Positions 26,960 through 36,771 of a stretch of 64,000 nucleotides of DNA are shown one piece after another. Position 1 is the first letter of the stretch; each line of letters begins with the position of its first letter. The position numbers were made by a program, and so were the translations under genes. The stretch is from Sulfurimonas sp. (GTDB taxonomy: Bacteria; Campylobacterota; Campylobacteria; Campylobacterales; Sulfurimonadaceae). Location of the stretch: contig JAQTZE010000006.1 of NCBI GenBank assembly GCA_028687935.1, positions 124,001 through 188,000 on the forward strand. Reading direction: 5' to 3'. Under the pieces are notes generated by a model, which did not search any database, was not told the origin of the DNA, and saw only the letters and a program-made list of their open reading frames with translations.

Positions 26960-27494
26960 AAGAATCTTTGAAAATAGCCTTTGGAGTTCACGCTTCATTA
27001 TTATATTAGCTGTAGTTTTTGGACTTTTAGGTGCTATTTTACTTTTTGTTGTTGCTAGTTTTGATATCTATGAAACAACAAAATATGTTATCAGTACATA
27101 CTTGACACATGCACACCCTGAACATTTTCACGAAGAAGTAGTCGGCGGTATTATTGGAGCAGTTGACCTCTATCTTATCGGTGTTGTAATGCTGATCTTC
27201 TCTTTTGGTCTTTATGAGCTCTTTATCTCAGATATTGACCCTGCAAACAAATGTGATGTCAATGGTGAAAAAGGCGAAGAAGAATGTGAAAATCAACTTT
27301 TAGCAGTACATTCACTTGACCAACTCAAAGATAAAATCTCTAAAGTAATCGTAATGGTTCTTGTTGTTGGGTTCTTTCAAAAAGTGGGACACACACAATT
27401 CAATGGAGCACTAGAACTTCTCTACCTAGCACTCTCTATCACAGCAGTTGCTGTTGGACTCTACTTTTTAAGCAAAGTTGGGCACCACCACTAG
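26952..27494 (+). CDS. YqhA/UPF0114 family membrane protein
   Basis: ATG 26952 lies inside the end of asd and follows AGGGGAA. The 180-residue protein has about four membrane helices (IIILAVVFGLLGAILLFVV, LYLIGVVMLIFSFGLYELF, VIVMVLVVGFF, LELLYLALSITAVAVGLY) and the family signature YELFISDIDPA. A Glu/Cys-rich cytoplasmic loop and a C-terminal GHHH follow. The function of the family is not established. A small ACTAGC/GCTAGT hairpin sits on the stop codon. Confidence 0.85.
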   Translation: MIERIFENSLWSSRFIIILAVVFGLLGAILLFVVASFDIYETTKYVISTYLTHAHPEHFHEEVVGGIIGAVDLYLIGVVMLIFSFGLYELFISDIDPANKCDVNGEKGEEECENQLLAVHSLDQLKDKISKVIVMVLVVGFFQKVGHTQFNGALELLYLALSITAVAVGLYFLSKVGHHH

Positions 27495-27532
27495 CATACG
27501 CTAGTGTCTAAAAACTATTTAAAGGATATGAT

Positions 27533-28573
27533 TTGGGAAAAATATTTGTAGATGCCTGTTTTGGCAAAGAGACACCGTACACTCCAGTTTGGATGATGCG
27601 CCAAGCTGGCCGTTATCTTCCGGAGTATATGGAAGTAAGAAAACAAGCAGGCAATTTTTTAAATCTTTGCCACGATCCTAAAAAAGCAGCAGAAGTATCG
27701 ATTCAACCACTTGATATTGTAGGTGTTGATGCGGCTATTTTATTTAGTGATATCCTTGTTATACCTGATGAAATGGGAATGGATTTGGAGTTTATCAAAG
27801 GCTTTGGACCAAAGTTCAATGATCCACTTACATCACAAGAAGATCTTGACAGACTCATTGGCGGCGATGAAGCAGCAAGCAAACTCACTTATGTTTATGA
27901 GACTATTGCACTTTTAAGAGAGCAACTTGATGCACGTGGTGACAACAAAGCGCTTATCGGATTTACCGGTGCACCATGGACACTTGCAACTTACATGATA
28001 GAAGGTGAAGGTACAAAAACATACAACATCTGTAAAAAAATGATGTATTCAAACCCTGAGCTTCTTCACAATATTCTTGCAAAAGTAACTGAAGTCGTCA
28101 AGCTTTATATGGAAAAACAGATTCAAGCTGGTATCGATGTTGTTCAGATTTTCGACTCATGGGCTGCGGCTATAGAACCAGGTATGTATGATGAGTTTTC
28201 TTGGAAATATATGGTAGAAATCGCTGAATATTTAAAAGAAAAATATCCACATATTCCGGTTATCATGTTCCCAAAAGGCATCCCTGCATTTTTGGATAAA
28301 GTCTATGGAAACTTCGATGTATTCGGCGTTGACTGGTCAACTCCAATGGCACTTGCAAAAGAAAAACTTGGTGACAAATATGTCCTTCAAGGAAATATGG
28401 AGCCATGCCGTCTTTACTCAAAAGAGGCGACTACGAAATGTGTAGAAGTGATCCAAGAGACGATGCAAGGAAAACGCCATATCTTCAACCTCGGTCACGG
28501 GATTCTTCCTGACGTTCCTGTAGAAAACGCAATCCATTTTGTGAACGAATGTCACCGTGTCAGCAGAAAATAA
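27533..28573 (+). CDS. hemE: Uroporphyrinogen decarboxylase
   Basis: This 346-residue heme-pathway enzyme converts uroporphyrinogen III to coproporphyrinogen III. It starts with TTG 27533, about 7 bases after AAAGGA, giving the standard M-G-K-I-F-V-D-A. Signatures are [38 protein letters not shown], and the C-terminal [12 protein letters not shown]. The radical SAM gene starts inside its 3' end. hemN, the next-but-one step in the pathway, is at 38887-40254. Confidence 0.96.
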   Translation: MGKIFVDACFGKETPYTPVWMMRQAGRYLPEYMEVRKQAGNFLNLCHDPKKAAEVSIQPLDIVGVDAAILFSDILVIPDEMGMDLEFIKGFGPKFNDPLTSQEDLDRLIGGDEAASKLTYVYETIALLREQLDARGDNKALIGFTGAPWTLATYMIEGEGTKTYNICKKMMYSNPELLHNILAKVTEVVKLYMEKQIQAGIDVVQIFDSWAAAIEPGMYDEFSWKYMVEIAEYLKEKYPHIPVIMFPKGIPAFLDKVYGNFDVFGVDWSTPMALAKEKLGDKYVLQGNMEPCRLYSKEATTKCVEVIQETMQGKRHIFNLGHGILPDVPVENAIHFVNECHRVSRK

Positions 28574-29501
28574 TATAATATTTGGCCCAATTAACTCTCG
28601 CCGTTTTGGCAGGAGTTTGGGTATCGATCTCTCTCCCTCAAACAAACAATGTAACTTTGACTGCCTCTACTGTGAACTAGCCCCTGCTGCAACTGTTGAT
28701 CATCAAACGCAGAGTATTCCCGTATCCAAAATCATAGACGAGCTCAAAAAACATCTTGATGACAAGATGGATGTCATCACACTCACAGCAAATGGTGAAC
28801 CTACGCTCTACCCTCACCTCGATGCCCTTATAGATGAGATAGACAAGATCAAAAACGCAACACAAACACTCATACTCACAAACAGTGCGACTTTGATAGA
28901 TCCAAAAGTTTTTGCCTCACTTTTAAAGCTCGATCAAGTCAAACTTTCACTCGATGCAGTAAGTCCTGAAGTCTTTAAAAAAATAGACAGACCGCACAAA
29001 AGTATACAAATAGAAGAAATCGTAAGCAAGGTTATTGCGTTTAGTAAAGTTTACAGAGGAAAACTCTTTATAGAGATACTTTTTGTCTATGAACTCAACG
29101 ATACAAAAGAAGAAGTCCAAAAACTAAATGACGTGCTCATGCAGATAAACGCAACAAGAATAGATCTAGGCACGATAGACAGGCCGCCCGCTTATCCTGT
29201 GATGGGTATAAGCTACAAAGAGTTACATGAACTCTCACAACACTTTGATAGCGCACTTCCTATCCATATAGCTTCCCGTGTACATGCCGAGCCAAATAAC
29301 GCTGAGTATAGTGATGACGAAATAATAAACACACTCGATAAACGCCCTCTTACCCAAGAAGATATCGATTTGCTTTTTGACAAGGAGAGCAAAAATCGCT
29401 TGCAAACCCTTTTAGAAGATGGAAAAATCACAACAAAAAGCGTAGGAAATTTGGAGTTTTTTCTTCCATCTGAAAATATTCAAAGAAAACGCAAGAAATA
29501 G
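28557..29501 (+). CDS. Radical SAM protein (COG0731-like)
   Basis: This 314-residue protein begins at GTG 28557, overlapping hemE by 17 bases. The Fe4S4-binding motif is C-x3-C-x2-C in [10 protein letters not shown] near residue 38. [14 protein letters not shown] and KLSLDA are further SAM-domain strands. After residue ~220 comes a small helical region ([22 protein letters not shown]), possibly a winged-helix-like C-terminal domain. Such proteins are often annotated as Fe-S oxidoreductases related to tRNA-wybutosine enzymes; the actual substrate is unknown. Confidence 0.85.
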   Translation: MSAENNIIFGPINSRRFGRSLGIDLSPSNKQCNFDCLYCELAPAATVDHQTQSIPVSKIIDELKKHLDDKMDVITLTANGEPTLYPHLDALIDEIDKIKNATQTLILTNSATLIDPKVFASLLKLDQVKLSLDAVSPEVFKKIDRPHKSIQIEEIVSKVIAFSKVYRGKLFIEILFVYELNDTKEEVQKLNDVLMQINATRIDLGTIDRPPAYPVMGISYKELHELSQHFDSALPIHIASRVHAEPNNAEYSDDEIINTLDKRPLTQEDIDLLFDKESKNRLQTLLEDGKITTKSVGNLEFFLPSENIQRKRKK

Positions 29502-29511
29502 CCAAATTTAC

Positions 29512-29540
29512 TTGACTTTTACGAGGTCATAAAGTATAAT
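29512..29540 (+). promoter_or_regulatory. Sigma-70 promoter for tRNA-Asn
   Basis: TTGACT (29512-29517) and TATAAT (29535-29540) have a 17-base spacer, 18 bases before the tRNA. Confidence 0.8.
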
Positions 29541-29558
29541 TTCGGCTCAAAACAACAT

Positions 29559-29633
29559 TCCGAATTAGCTCAGCGGTAGAGTAGGTGACTGTTAATCACT
29601 TGGTCACTGGTTCGAATCCAGTATTCGGAGCCA
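29559..29633 (+). tRNA. tRNA-Asn (anticodon GUU)
   Basis: The acceptor TCCGAAT pairs with ATTCGGA. The D arm has AGCTCAGCGGTAGAG. The anticodon loop CTGTTAA between GTGA and TCAC gives GUU. The T arm has GGTTCGAATCC, and CCA is encoded. Confidence 0.95.
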
Positions 29634-29859
29634 CAGCGCTCAAAACCCCCATAAATATAATGTTTCAATAACTTCATTTAGTCACTTGTGCCTAAATAAT
29701 CAAACCCAATTTTATTCTGTTCATTCTAAAAAGACTCTTTATTAATCCAATTATTCAGAAAACAATCAATCTTCTTACTCAAGAAATACTATAATGCCGC
29801 CATAAGAATTTAAAGTTCAGATTTTTATATTGATTATGTTATCAAACAAAAGGAAAGCC

Positions 29860-31392
29860 ATGGAAACGCAGGTAAAAGAAAATATAGAACTCGTCTATTT
29901 AAGTATGGATGATTACGAGGAACTCAAAGATGTAATGCTCCTTGTTTATGCTCCTATGAGTGACGCATATTGGAAAAGAGAGCAGATTCAGACACTTATA
30001 GATAGATTTCACGAGGGGCAAATCGTTATCAAGATAAATGGAGAGATTGCAGGATGTGCACTCTCTATTATTGTTGATTATGAGCGTTTTTCTAACCATC
30101 ATACGTATAGTGATGTTACACACAACTATACATTTGACACGCACACAGATATGGGTGAGCTTCTTTATGGTATCGATGTCTTTATCACTCCAAAGTTTCG
30201 CGGTCGCCGTTTAGGGAGACGTCTGTATGATTTTCGTAAAGAGCTTTGTGAAAAGCTTAACCTCAAAGGTATTGCGTTTGGTGGACGAATTCCAAACTAC
30301 CACAAATATGCAAAAGAGCTCACACCAAAACAGTATATTGAAAAAGTAAAGCTCAAAGAGCTCAATGATCCTGTACTAAACTTTCAGATGTCAAATGACT
30401 TTCACCCTTCTAAGATCTTGAAAGGTTATCTTGAGGGAGATAAAGAGTCTGGAGAGTTTGCTGTTTTACTTGAGTGGGATAATATCTACTATGAAAAACC
30501 GACAAAACTTGCCACTACAAAGAAAAAAATAGTGCGTTTAGGTCTTATCCAGTGGCAGATGCGACCGTATAAAAACCTCGAAGAGCTCTTACAACAGGCA
30601 GAGTATTTTATCGATGCCGTTTCTGGATATCGTTCTGATTTTGCACTCTTTCCAGAGTTCTTTAACGCACCTCTTATGGCTGAAAACAACCATCTCTCAG
30701 AACCAGATGCAATACGCGAGCTTGCAAAACATACACACAATATCGTGCAAAAATTCTCAGAACTCTCAATGTCTTACAACATTAACATCATCTCGGGAAG
30801 TATGCCAGAGATGAGAGATGGACATCTCTACAATGTTGGATATCTATGCCGCCGTGATGGGACTATCGATCGTTATGAAAAGATCCATGTGACTCCAGAT
30901 GAGGCAAAAATATGGGGTATGCAGGGCGGAAGTCAAATCAAGACTTTTGATACGGATTGTGGAAAAATAGGGATACTTATCTGTTATGACTCTGAATTTC
31001 CAGAGCTTAGCCGCCTACTTGCAGCTGAGGGAATGGATATCCTCTTTGTACCATTTTTAACAGATACACAAAACGGATACTCACGTGTAAGACACTGCTC
31101 TCAAGCAAGAGCGATAGAAAATGAGTGCTACGTAGCCATCGCTGGAAGTGTCGGCAACCTTCCAAATGTGCACAATATGGATATCCAGTTTGCACAGTCC
31201 ATGGTCTTTACTCCGTGTGACTTTGCGTTTCCTACAAATGGGATAAAAGCTGAAGCGATACCAAATAGTGAGATGACGCTTATAGCCGATGTTGATCTCG
31301 ATCTCCTCAGAGAACTCAACCAATTTGGAAGTGTAAAAAACCTCAAAGATAGAAGAACTGACCTCTATGACGTTACAAAAGTAAATCTATAG
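29860..31392 (+). CDS. GNAT acetyltransferase fused to a carbon-nitrogen hydrolase (nitrilase superfamily)
   Basis: ATG 29860 is chosen because AAAGGAAAG lies just upstream. Residues 1-200 form a GNAT domain with FRGRRLGRRLYDFRKEL as the acetyl-CoA loop. From about residue 220 a nitrilase-type amidohydrolase follows with the Glu-Lys-Cys triad E266 (FPEFF), K341 (YEKIHVT) and C375 (ILICYDSEFPE). Two-domain proteins of this kind are widespread and the natural substrate is unknown. The enzyme is cytoplasmic with no signal peptide, and is transcribed alone between tRNA-Asn and a perfect bidirectional terminator. Confidence 0.9.
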   Translation: METQVKENIELVYLSMDDYEELKDVMLLVYAPMSDAYWKREQIQTLIDRFHEGQIVIKINGEIAGCALSIIVDYERFSNHHTYSDVTHNYTFDTHTDMGELLYGIDVFITPKFRGRRLGRRLYDFRKELCEKLNLKGIAFGGRIPNYHKYAKELTPKQYIEKVKLKELNDPVLNFQMSNDFHPSKILKGYLEGDKESGEFAVLLEWDNIYYEKPTKLATTKKKIVRLGLIQWQMRPYKNLEELLQQAEYFIDAVSGYRSDFALFPEFFNAPLMAENNHLSEPDAIRELAKHTHNIVQKFSELSMSYNINIISGSMPEMRDGHLYNVGYLCRRDGTIDRYEKIHVTPDEAKIWGMQGGSQIKTFDTDCGKIGILICYDSEFPELSRLLAAEGMDILFVPFLTDTQNGYSRVRHCSQARAIENECYVAIAGSVGNLPNVHNMDIQFAQSMVFTPCDFAFPTNGIKAEAIPNSEMTLIADVDLDLLRELNQFGSVKNLKDRRTDLYDVTKVNL

Positions 31393-31414
31393 TCTGTTGT
31401 ATCAGACTATAGAT
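31385..31414. terminator. Bidirectional terminator between convergent genes
   Basis: ATCTATAGTCTG and CAGACTATAGAT form a perfect 12-bp stem with a six-base loop, spanning the ends of the GNAT-hydrolase and pseudouridine synthase genes. Confidence 0.75.
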
Positions 31415-32139
31415 TCCCACGAAAATTCCTTAAAAATCCTCTCAAAAGTTGCATCAAACGCAGCCCTAAATGTCATCGTCTCGTGTCTATAAGGATGTTC
31501 AATCGTAAGCGAATTTGCATGGAGTAAAAGTCTATGGCAGTCAAAATTTTCTCGTATGAGTTTATTATGCTCGCCTCTGCCATAATTTGTATCTCCCAAG
31601 ATATGATGTGAGATATGTTTCATATGTCGTCTAAGCTGATGCTTTCTGCCTGTCTTTGGCCAAAGCTGTACAAGTGAGTAGCGTGTCTTTTCGTAGCGAC
31701 CAAGTGCTAAATCTAGTTCAACTTTTGCGAGTGTTTTATATCTTGTCAGAGCAACTTCTGGCTCTTTCTCTTGCGCTGCGTTTTTATCTGTCATCTTGTC
31801 CAGCTTCACACTCAGCGCATACTCTATTTCATCCTCATCCAAAGTGTATCCGCGAACAACTGCTATGTATGATTTCTCTATAGTATGCGTTTCAAACTGC
31901 TTTCCCATCAGCCGAGCACTCTCACTATCGAGTGCGAACAAAAGCACGCCCGATGTCGGTTTATCAAGTCTATGAACAGGATAAACCCACTGCCCTATCT
32001 GATCTCGTAACATTGCCATCGCAAAATAGATCTCATCTTTGTCTATCATCGATTTGTGCACCAAAAGTCCACTTGGTTTGTTGATTGCTACGAGATATTT
32101 ATCTTGATATAAAATTTCTAATTTATAATTATTCCACAT
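31402..32139 (-). CDS. truC: tRNA/rRNA pseudouridine synthase, TruC/RluA family
   Basis: This 245-residue enzyme isomerises uridine to pseudouridine in RNA. The catalytic Asp is in HRLDKPTSGVLLFA. Other family marks are YLVAINKPSGLLVH near the start and KTGRKHQLRRHMKHISHHILGDTNYG. Length, lack of an S4 domain and the ILGDTNYGRGEHN segment favour TruC (tRNA U65); exact specificity is inferred. Confidence 0.88.
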   Translation of the reverse strand: MWNNYKLEILYQDKYLVAINKPSGLLVHKSMIDKDEIYFAMAMLRDQIGQWVYPVHRLDKPTSGVLLFALDSESARLMGKQFETHTIEKSYIAVVRGYTLDEDEIEYALSVKLDKMTDKNAAQEKEPEVALTRYKTLAKVELDLALGRYEKTRYSLVQLWPKTGRKHQLRRHMKHISHHILGDTNYGRGEHNKLIRENFDCHRLLLHANSLTIEHPYRHETMTFRAAFDATFERIFKEFSWESIV

Positions 32140-32163
32140 GCAAGATTTTACTATAATAGCCCT

Positions 32164-32478
32164 ATGAAAAAAGCTAATTTACTCAAAAATATTCCACATG
32201 AGCTCAAAGAAGAGCTCTTTGAAGAGATACTCACAAGTGAACATATCACAATAGAGCGCATTGTCTCAAAAGGACACACCTCACCAAAAAGCGGATGGTA
32301 CGATCAGGAAAAAAATGAGTGGGTCCTTGTTTTACAAGGAGAAGCTCTGCTTGCATTTGAAGATAAAGAGCTGCGTTTAAACGCAGGAGAATATTGCAAT
32401 ATTCCAGCGCATGTAAAACACAGAGTTGTATGGACACTGCCAGATCACGAGACTATCTGGCTTGCTATCCACTACTAA
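32164..32478 (+). CDS. Small cupin-domain protein
   Basis: This 104-residue single-domain cupin has the two cupin motifs: GWYDQEKNEWVLVLQGEALL (no clear double His) and AGEYCNIPAHVKHRVVWT with H-x-K-H-R. Metal binding is uncertain because motif 1 lacks the usual HxH. It is divergent from the pseudouridine synthase, with TATAAT near 32152. The gene contains the perfect 14-base palindrome TGCGTTTAAACGCA at 32372-32385, two copies of the window's common word back to back. Confidence 0.8.
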   Translation: MKKANLLKNIPHELKEELFEEILTSEHITIERIVSKGHTSPKSGWYDQEKNEWVLVLQGEALLAFEDKELRLNAGEYCNIPAHVKHRVVWTLPDHETIWLAIHY

Positions 32479-32485
32479 GTAGAAA

Positions 32486-33814
32486 CTATTTTGCGTCGCG
32501 TTTAGTAGTTTTTCTTTTTTTCTTTGTCACAGGTTTTATGAAAGATTTTGTAGGTGTTTTAGACTCTTGCTTTGGACGAGCATTAGATGAGTGGCGTTTT
32601 GGATTTTTTCTCTGAAACTTCACTTCAGGTTTTTTATGCTCATTTTTGAGCTTAAGCTCATCCTGGTCTTTACGTCTGATAGTCGGATCGGGCTCAAAAC
32701 CTTCTACGACTTCCTGAGGTATTTTCATCCCGATAACACGCTCGATATCTCTGATATCAAACTTCTCATAAATATCCAGCAAAGAGATAGCTTCGCCATG
32801 ACGTCCAGCACGTCCTGTTCGCCCTACTCTATGGACATAATCCTCAGGGACTGAAGGAAGCTCGTAGTTGATAACATACGGAAGTTCTTCGATATCAAGT
32901 CCACGTGAAGCGATATCTGTTGCGATTAAAACGCGGATTTCACCTGCTTTAAACTGCGTAAGCGTCTTCATTCTATTGGCAATTGTCTTATCGCCATGAA
33001 GAATTCCACACTTTAAACCATCTTTTTGAAGCTCAAGGATAAGGGCATCTGCACTTACTTTTGTGCGTGTAAAGACCAAAACCTGAGGAAAGTTGCGTGA
33101 ACCTATGAGATAGGCTAAAAGTGCCGCTTTTTTATCTGTATCAACCATATACGCCACTTGATTTATCGCATCTACTGTAGAATTTTTCTTGGATGTTTCA
33201 ATAAATGCAGGCTTTGTGAGAACAAGTTTGGAGAGTTTTCGTACCTTGTCGCTGTATGTCGCGGCAAAAAGAAGTGTCTGATGGCGTTTTGGAAGCATTG
33301 GATGCACTTTACGTATATCTTTTGCAAATCCCATATCAAGCATTCTATCCGCTTCATCAAGTACGAACATCTCCACTCCAGAGATATTGAGACCTTTTTC
33401 AACATGCTCTAAAAAACGTCCTGGAGTAGCGATAATAATATCTGTGCCTTTTTTAAGCGCACGCTGCTGGTTTTCAAGATCTTTTCCGCCAACGAGTATT
33501 TCGCACTGTACATGCATATGCTTGGAGTAGTTTTTGATATCTTCGTAGATCTGAATAGAGAGTTCTCGTGTCGGAGAGAGGATAACAGCTTTAATAGCTC
33601 TATCCTCTGAACTCTCTGCGTTTCGTAGTTTTTGCAAGATAGGAAGTGCAAACGCAGCCGTTTTACCCGTTCCCGTCTGTGCCGTAGCAAAGATATCACT
33701 TTTAGCAAGAACCAAAGGTATAGCTCTTGTTTGTATTGTTGTAGGATTTTCATAGCCTAACTCTTCTACTGCTCTGAGAAGTGGCTTAATCAGCCCTAGT
33801 TTTTCAAATGACAT
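32486..33814 (-). CDS. rhlE: DEAD-box ATP-dependent RNA helicase, RhlE-like
   Basis: This 442-residue helicase unwinds RNA in ribosome assembly or mRNA turnover. Helicase motifs in order are the Q motif (NPTTIQTRAIP), AQTGTGKTAAFALP, PTRELSIQ, the DEAD box in VLDEADRMLDMGF, SAT variant AAT, LVFTRTK, RGLDI and HRVGRTGRAG. A basic tail rich in Lys/Arg/Pro (from about residue 375) probably binds RNA non-specifically. RhlE subgroup assignment is from MLDMGF and the overall layout. Confidence 0.93.
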   Translation of the reverse strand: MSFEKLGLIKPLLRAVEELGYENPTTIQTRAIPLVLAKSDIFATAQTGTGKTAAFALPILQKLRNAESSEDRAIKAVILSPTRELSIQIYEDIKNYSKHMHVQCEILVGGKDLENQQRALKKGTDIIIATPGRFLEHVEKGLNISGVEMFVLDEADRMLDMGFAKDIRKVHPMLPKRHQTLLFAATYSDKVRKLSKLVLTKPAFIETSKKNSTVDAINQVAYMVDTDKKAALLAYLIGSRNFPQVLVFTRTKVSADALILELQKDGLKCGILHGDKTIANRMKTLTQFKAGEIRVLIATDIASRGLDIEELPYVINYELPSVPEDYVHRVGRTGRAGRHGEAISLLDIYEKFDIRDIERVIGMKIPQEVVEGFEPDPTIRRKDQDELKLKNEHKKPEVKFQRKNPKRHSSNARPKQESKTPTKSFIKPVTKKKRKTTKRDAK

Positions 33815-33976
33815 TATTGCTCTTTTTAAATAGTATATGGAATTTTAGCATAGTTATTGCATCTTCCCTTAAAACTCTGTATAATTAATTCAGCTATTTT
33901 TATTTTTAATGCTTATTTTATTATATTTATATCACTTTTATGTTACATTTTTAAAATTAAATTTAACGGAGTTTTT

Positions 33977-36208
33977 TTGTTCAAACACTATTTTCAAAAA
34001 CTCCTCTTGCTTGGTATCCTTGAAACAGATACCGAAGAAGTAAAATTAAAAAAAATCTTTATTACTATTCTTCCGCTGATAATTGCTCCAGCAGGCTTTA
34101 TTTGGGCTTTTATTTATCTTGCTATGGGACATTATCTCTCTGCTGCTATTCCTATGGTACACACCTTAGTTTCAGTCACAGGTCTCTGGCATTTTCACAA
34201 AACAAAAAATATTCACTTTCTCCAAAAATCTCAGATGCTTGCTACTCTGTTACTGCCTTTTTTTCTCATGTGGTCGCTAGGTGGTTTTACTCAGGGGAGC
34301 TTCGTCATGATCTGGGCTTTTTTTGCGCCTATTGTAGCTATGATACTTGATAAAAGCTCCAAATCTTTTTGCTGGTTTTACTCTTTTATTGCCCTAGTTG
34401 TTTTTTCAACATTGATTGATAAATGGCTTATCGAGATGAATACAAATCCAGTGCCACAGTCACTTGTAGAACTCTTTTTCTTTCTCAATATTACTGCAGC
34501 CCTTGCAGGTGTCTATTTTCTCATCAAACATTTTATCAATCAAAATGACAAAAATGCAGAAGAAACACTTAGTTTTAAAAATGAAATACTCCAAAAAAGC
34601 ACCTCACAACTTTTTGATAATCTTTCCTATTTGCAAAGCTACAAAGATACGATAGATACCAATCTCATCGTCACAAAAACAGATGTCAATGGAAAAATCA
34701 TCTTTGCAAATAAAAACTTCTACAATATTTCAGGGTATACAGAAAAAGAAGTTCTAGGTAAAACGCATAACATCCTCAGACATCCAAGCAATAAAGATAC
34801 TCTCTTTAAAAAGATGTGGGAAACAATTTCATCCAAAAAAACATGGCAGGGTCGCATACAAAATATGCGTAAAGATGGAAGTGAATATTGGATAGAGAGC
34901 ACTATTGCACCGATTCTCAACAAAGATGGAGATATCGTAGAATATATCGCAATACGCCATGATGTCACAAAACTTATCAGACATCAAGACGAACTGAGTA
35001 AAATGCTCTACAGTGACCAACTCACTTCACTTGCAAATAGAAATGCCCTCCTTAAAGAGCTACAAAATAATGAAAATTTTTCTCTAATGCTTATAAATAT
35101 AGATAGATTTGTACAGATTAATAATCTTTATGGCTCAAATTTTGGGGACAAAGTACTCATTGCGTTTAGTCATCTGCTCCAAGAAAAAATCCCTCACGAA
35201 AAATGCTGCAAACTCTTTAGACTCAATGGCGATGAGTTTGTGGTTCTTTTTAAAAACATCAATCATGCAGAGCTTATAGAAGAAGTAAATAAGCTCAGAG
35301 ATCAGATTATAGAACCGATTCTTATCGATGAACAAGAGATCTCCTTGCACCTCTCCATAGGTGTATCAGACGAAGAGAATAGCCTCCTATTATCCACTGC
35401 GAGTATGGCACTCGAAATCGGTAGACGTGAATCTAAAAATCTGCTCATCTATAATAAAACCCATTCACTCAGCGAAGAGTATGAAAATAATATGTATTGG
35501 ATCAAAAAAATAAAAGATGCAATCAAAAACGATAGAATCGTGATGTTTTACCAAGAAATTGTAGATAATAACAATAGCTCAATGAAAAAGTACGAATCAC
35601 TTATACGACTTATCGATGAAGATGATAAAGTCATAACACCTTATTTTTTCTTGGAAATCGCAAAAAAAGCAAAGCTTTATCCTGAACTTACAAAAATTGT
35701 TATCCGCAAAAGCTTAGAAGCGTTTGAAAATAATACCCATGAAGTCTCAATCAATATCACAATTGATGACATCATAAACGAAGAGACTCAAAGCTTTATA
35801 TACAAACAAATCCAAAACTCTTCCGTATCCAAACGTGTTACTTTTGAAATAGTTGAGAGCGAAAATATAGAAAACTTTGGGATAGTCGAAGAGTTCATCA
35901 CCACCGTAAAATCATTTGGCTGTAAAATAGCCATTGATGATTTTGGAACAGGATATTCAAACTTTGAGTATCTTATGAGACTCCAAGCCGACTTTATAAA
36001 AATAGATGGCAGTATCATCAAAGAGATACTTCATGATAAAAAGTCAGAGCTTATTACTTCAGTTATCGTTGCGTTTGCCAAAGAGATGCAAATCGAAGTC
36101 GTAGGGGAATATGTAGAGAATAAAGCCATCAATGACAAGCTCTTACAAATGGGTATACACAGATCTCAAGGCTACTATTTCCATCAGCCAAGTGCGACTT
36201 TTGAATAA
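33977..36208 (+). CDS. Membrane PAS-GGDEF-EAL protein with degenerate GGDEF
   Basis: TTG 33977 is preferred, since ACGGAG lies 6 bases upstream and the residues before it are an unlikely hydrophobic extension. The ~743-residue protein has about five to six membrane helices in its first 180 residues. A PAS domain follows (TDVNGKIIFANKNFYNISGYTEKE, PAC part EYIAIRHDVT). Next is a GGDEF domain whose motif reads N-G-D-E-F. The EAL domain starts with Y-E-S-L-I-R and keeps IDDFGTGYSNFEYL, FIKIDGSII and a terminal E-Y-V-E. The cyclase is probably weak or dead, while phosphodiesterase activity is possible. The PAS domain may sense redox or oxygen, as in Aer-like PAS; that is inference. Confidence 0.88.
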   Translation: MFKHYFQKLLLLGILETDTEEVKLKKIFITILPLIIAPAGFIWAFIYLAMGHYLSAAIPMVHTLVSVTGLWHFHKTKNIHFLQKSQMLATLLLPFFLMWSLGGFTQGSFVMIWAFFAPIVAMILDKSSKSFCWFYSFIALVVFSTLIDKWLIEMNTNPVPQSLVELFFFLNITAALAGVYFLIKHFINQNDKNAEETLSFKNEILQKSTSQLFDNLSYLQSYKDTIDTNLIVTKTDVNGKIIFANKNFYNISGYTEKEVLGKTHNILRHPSNKDTLFKKMWETISSKKTWQGRIQNMRKDGSEYWIESTIAPILNKDGDIVEYIAIRHDVTKLIRHQDELSKMLYSDQLTSLANRNALLKELQNNENFSLMLINIDRFVQINNLYGSNFGDKVLIAFSHLLQEKIPHEKCCKLFRLNGDEFVVLFKNINHAELIEEVNKLRDQIIEPILIDEQEISLHLSIGVSDEENSLLLSTASMALEIGRRESKNLLIYNKTHSLSEEYENNMYWIKKIKDAIKNDRIVMFYQEIVDNNNSSMKKYESLIRLIDEDDKVITPYFFLEIAKKAKLYPELTKIVIRKSLEAFENNTHEVSINITIDDIINEETQSFIYKQIQNSSVSKRVTFEIVESENIENFGIVEEFITTVKSFGCKIAIDDFGTGYSNFEYLMRLQADFIKIDGSIIKEILHDKKSELITSVIVAFAKEMQIEVVGEYVENKAINDKLLQMGIHRSQGYYFHQPSATFE

Positions 36209-36280
36209 AATATTTTTTTTGTATTTGTTATAAGTTCTGAAGAGATATAATCTCGACAGATTAAATAATAAGTGCAAAAC

Positions 36281-36769
36281 ATGATAAGAAAAACTCTCAA
36301 AAATACTAGTAAAAATGAAAAGATCAAAGCCCTCATAGAGAAGTATAAAATACCGCCTGAGTATCTCTCTACAAACAGAAAGATGGTTGCACGAGCTGTG
36401 TTGCTTGGTCTCTTTATTGCATTTATTCCTATGCCATTTCAAATGCTTTTAGTTCTTGCGTTTGTCCCGTTTTTCAAGTTCAACGTTCCAATAGGCGTTG
36501 CAATGTGCTGGCTGAGCAATCCGCTAACTATGCCACCTATGTACTATGTTGAATATCTGACGGGGAGTTTTGTACTTGGGATGAAACCTGAGCCTGTAGA
36601 GATGACACTCGAGTGGTTTAGCCATAATATGGACAATATATTTATCCCGCTGTATACGGGAACTGCACTTTTTTCTGTAGTTGGTTCACTTTTGGCTTAC
36701 TGGGCAGTCAACCATTTTTGGAGATCATCAGTCCATAGAGACAAAAAGCTCCATAGAAAGCATAGATAA
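36281..36769 (+). CDS. DUF2062 membrane protein
   Basis: This protein of ~162 residues may start at ATG 36281 or at GTG 36272; no clear ribosome site decides. It has about three hydrophobic segments and the DUF2062 signature: AVLLGLFIAFIPMPFQ, then CWLSNPLTMPPMYYVEY, and a final membrane helix. It ends in a basic tail. Family members sit in the inner membrane and their function is unknown. Convergent with lgt, the gap is 2 bases. Confidence 0.82.
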   Translation: MIRKTLKNTSKNEKIKALIEKYKIPPEYLSTNRKMVARAVLLGLFIAFIPMPFQMLLVLAFVPFFKFNVPIGVAMCWLSNPLTMPPMYYVEYLTGSFVLGMKPEPVEMTLEWFSHNMDNIFIPLYTGTALFSVVGSLLAYWAVNHFWRSSVHRDKKLHRKHR

Positions 36770-36771
36770 AA

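Noticed and set aside
27490-27505. ACTAGC/GCTAGT hairpin on the stop of the UPF0114 gene
   Set aside because: Short 6-bp stem with no T run, and hemE follows closely; not called as a terminator.
29634-29859. Extra small gene between tRNA-Asn and the GNAT-hydrolase gene
   Set aside because: The stretch is AT-rich with scattered stops and no ribosome site except the one used by the downstream ATG.
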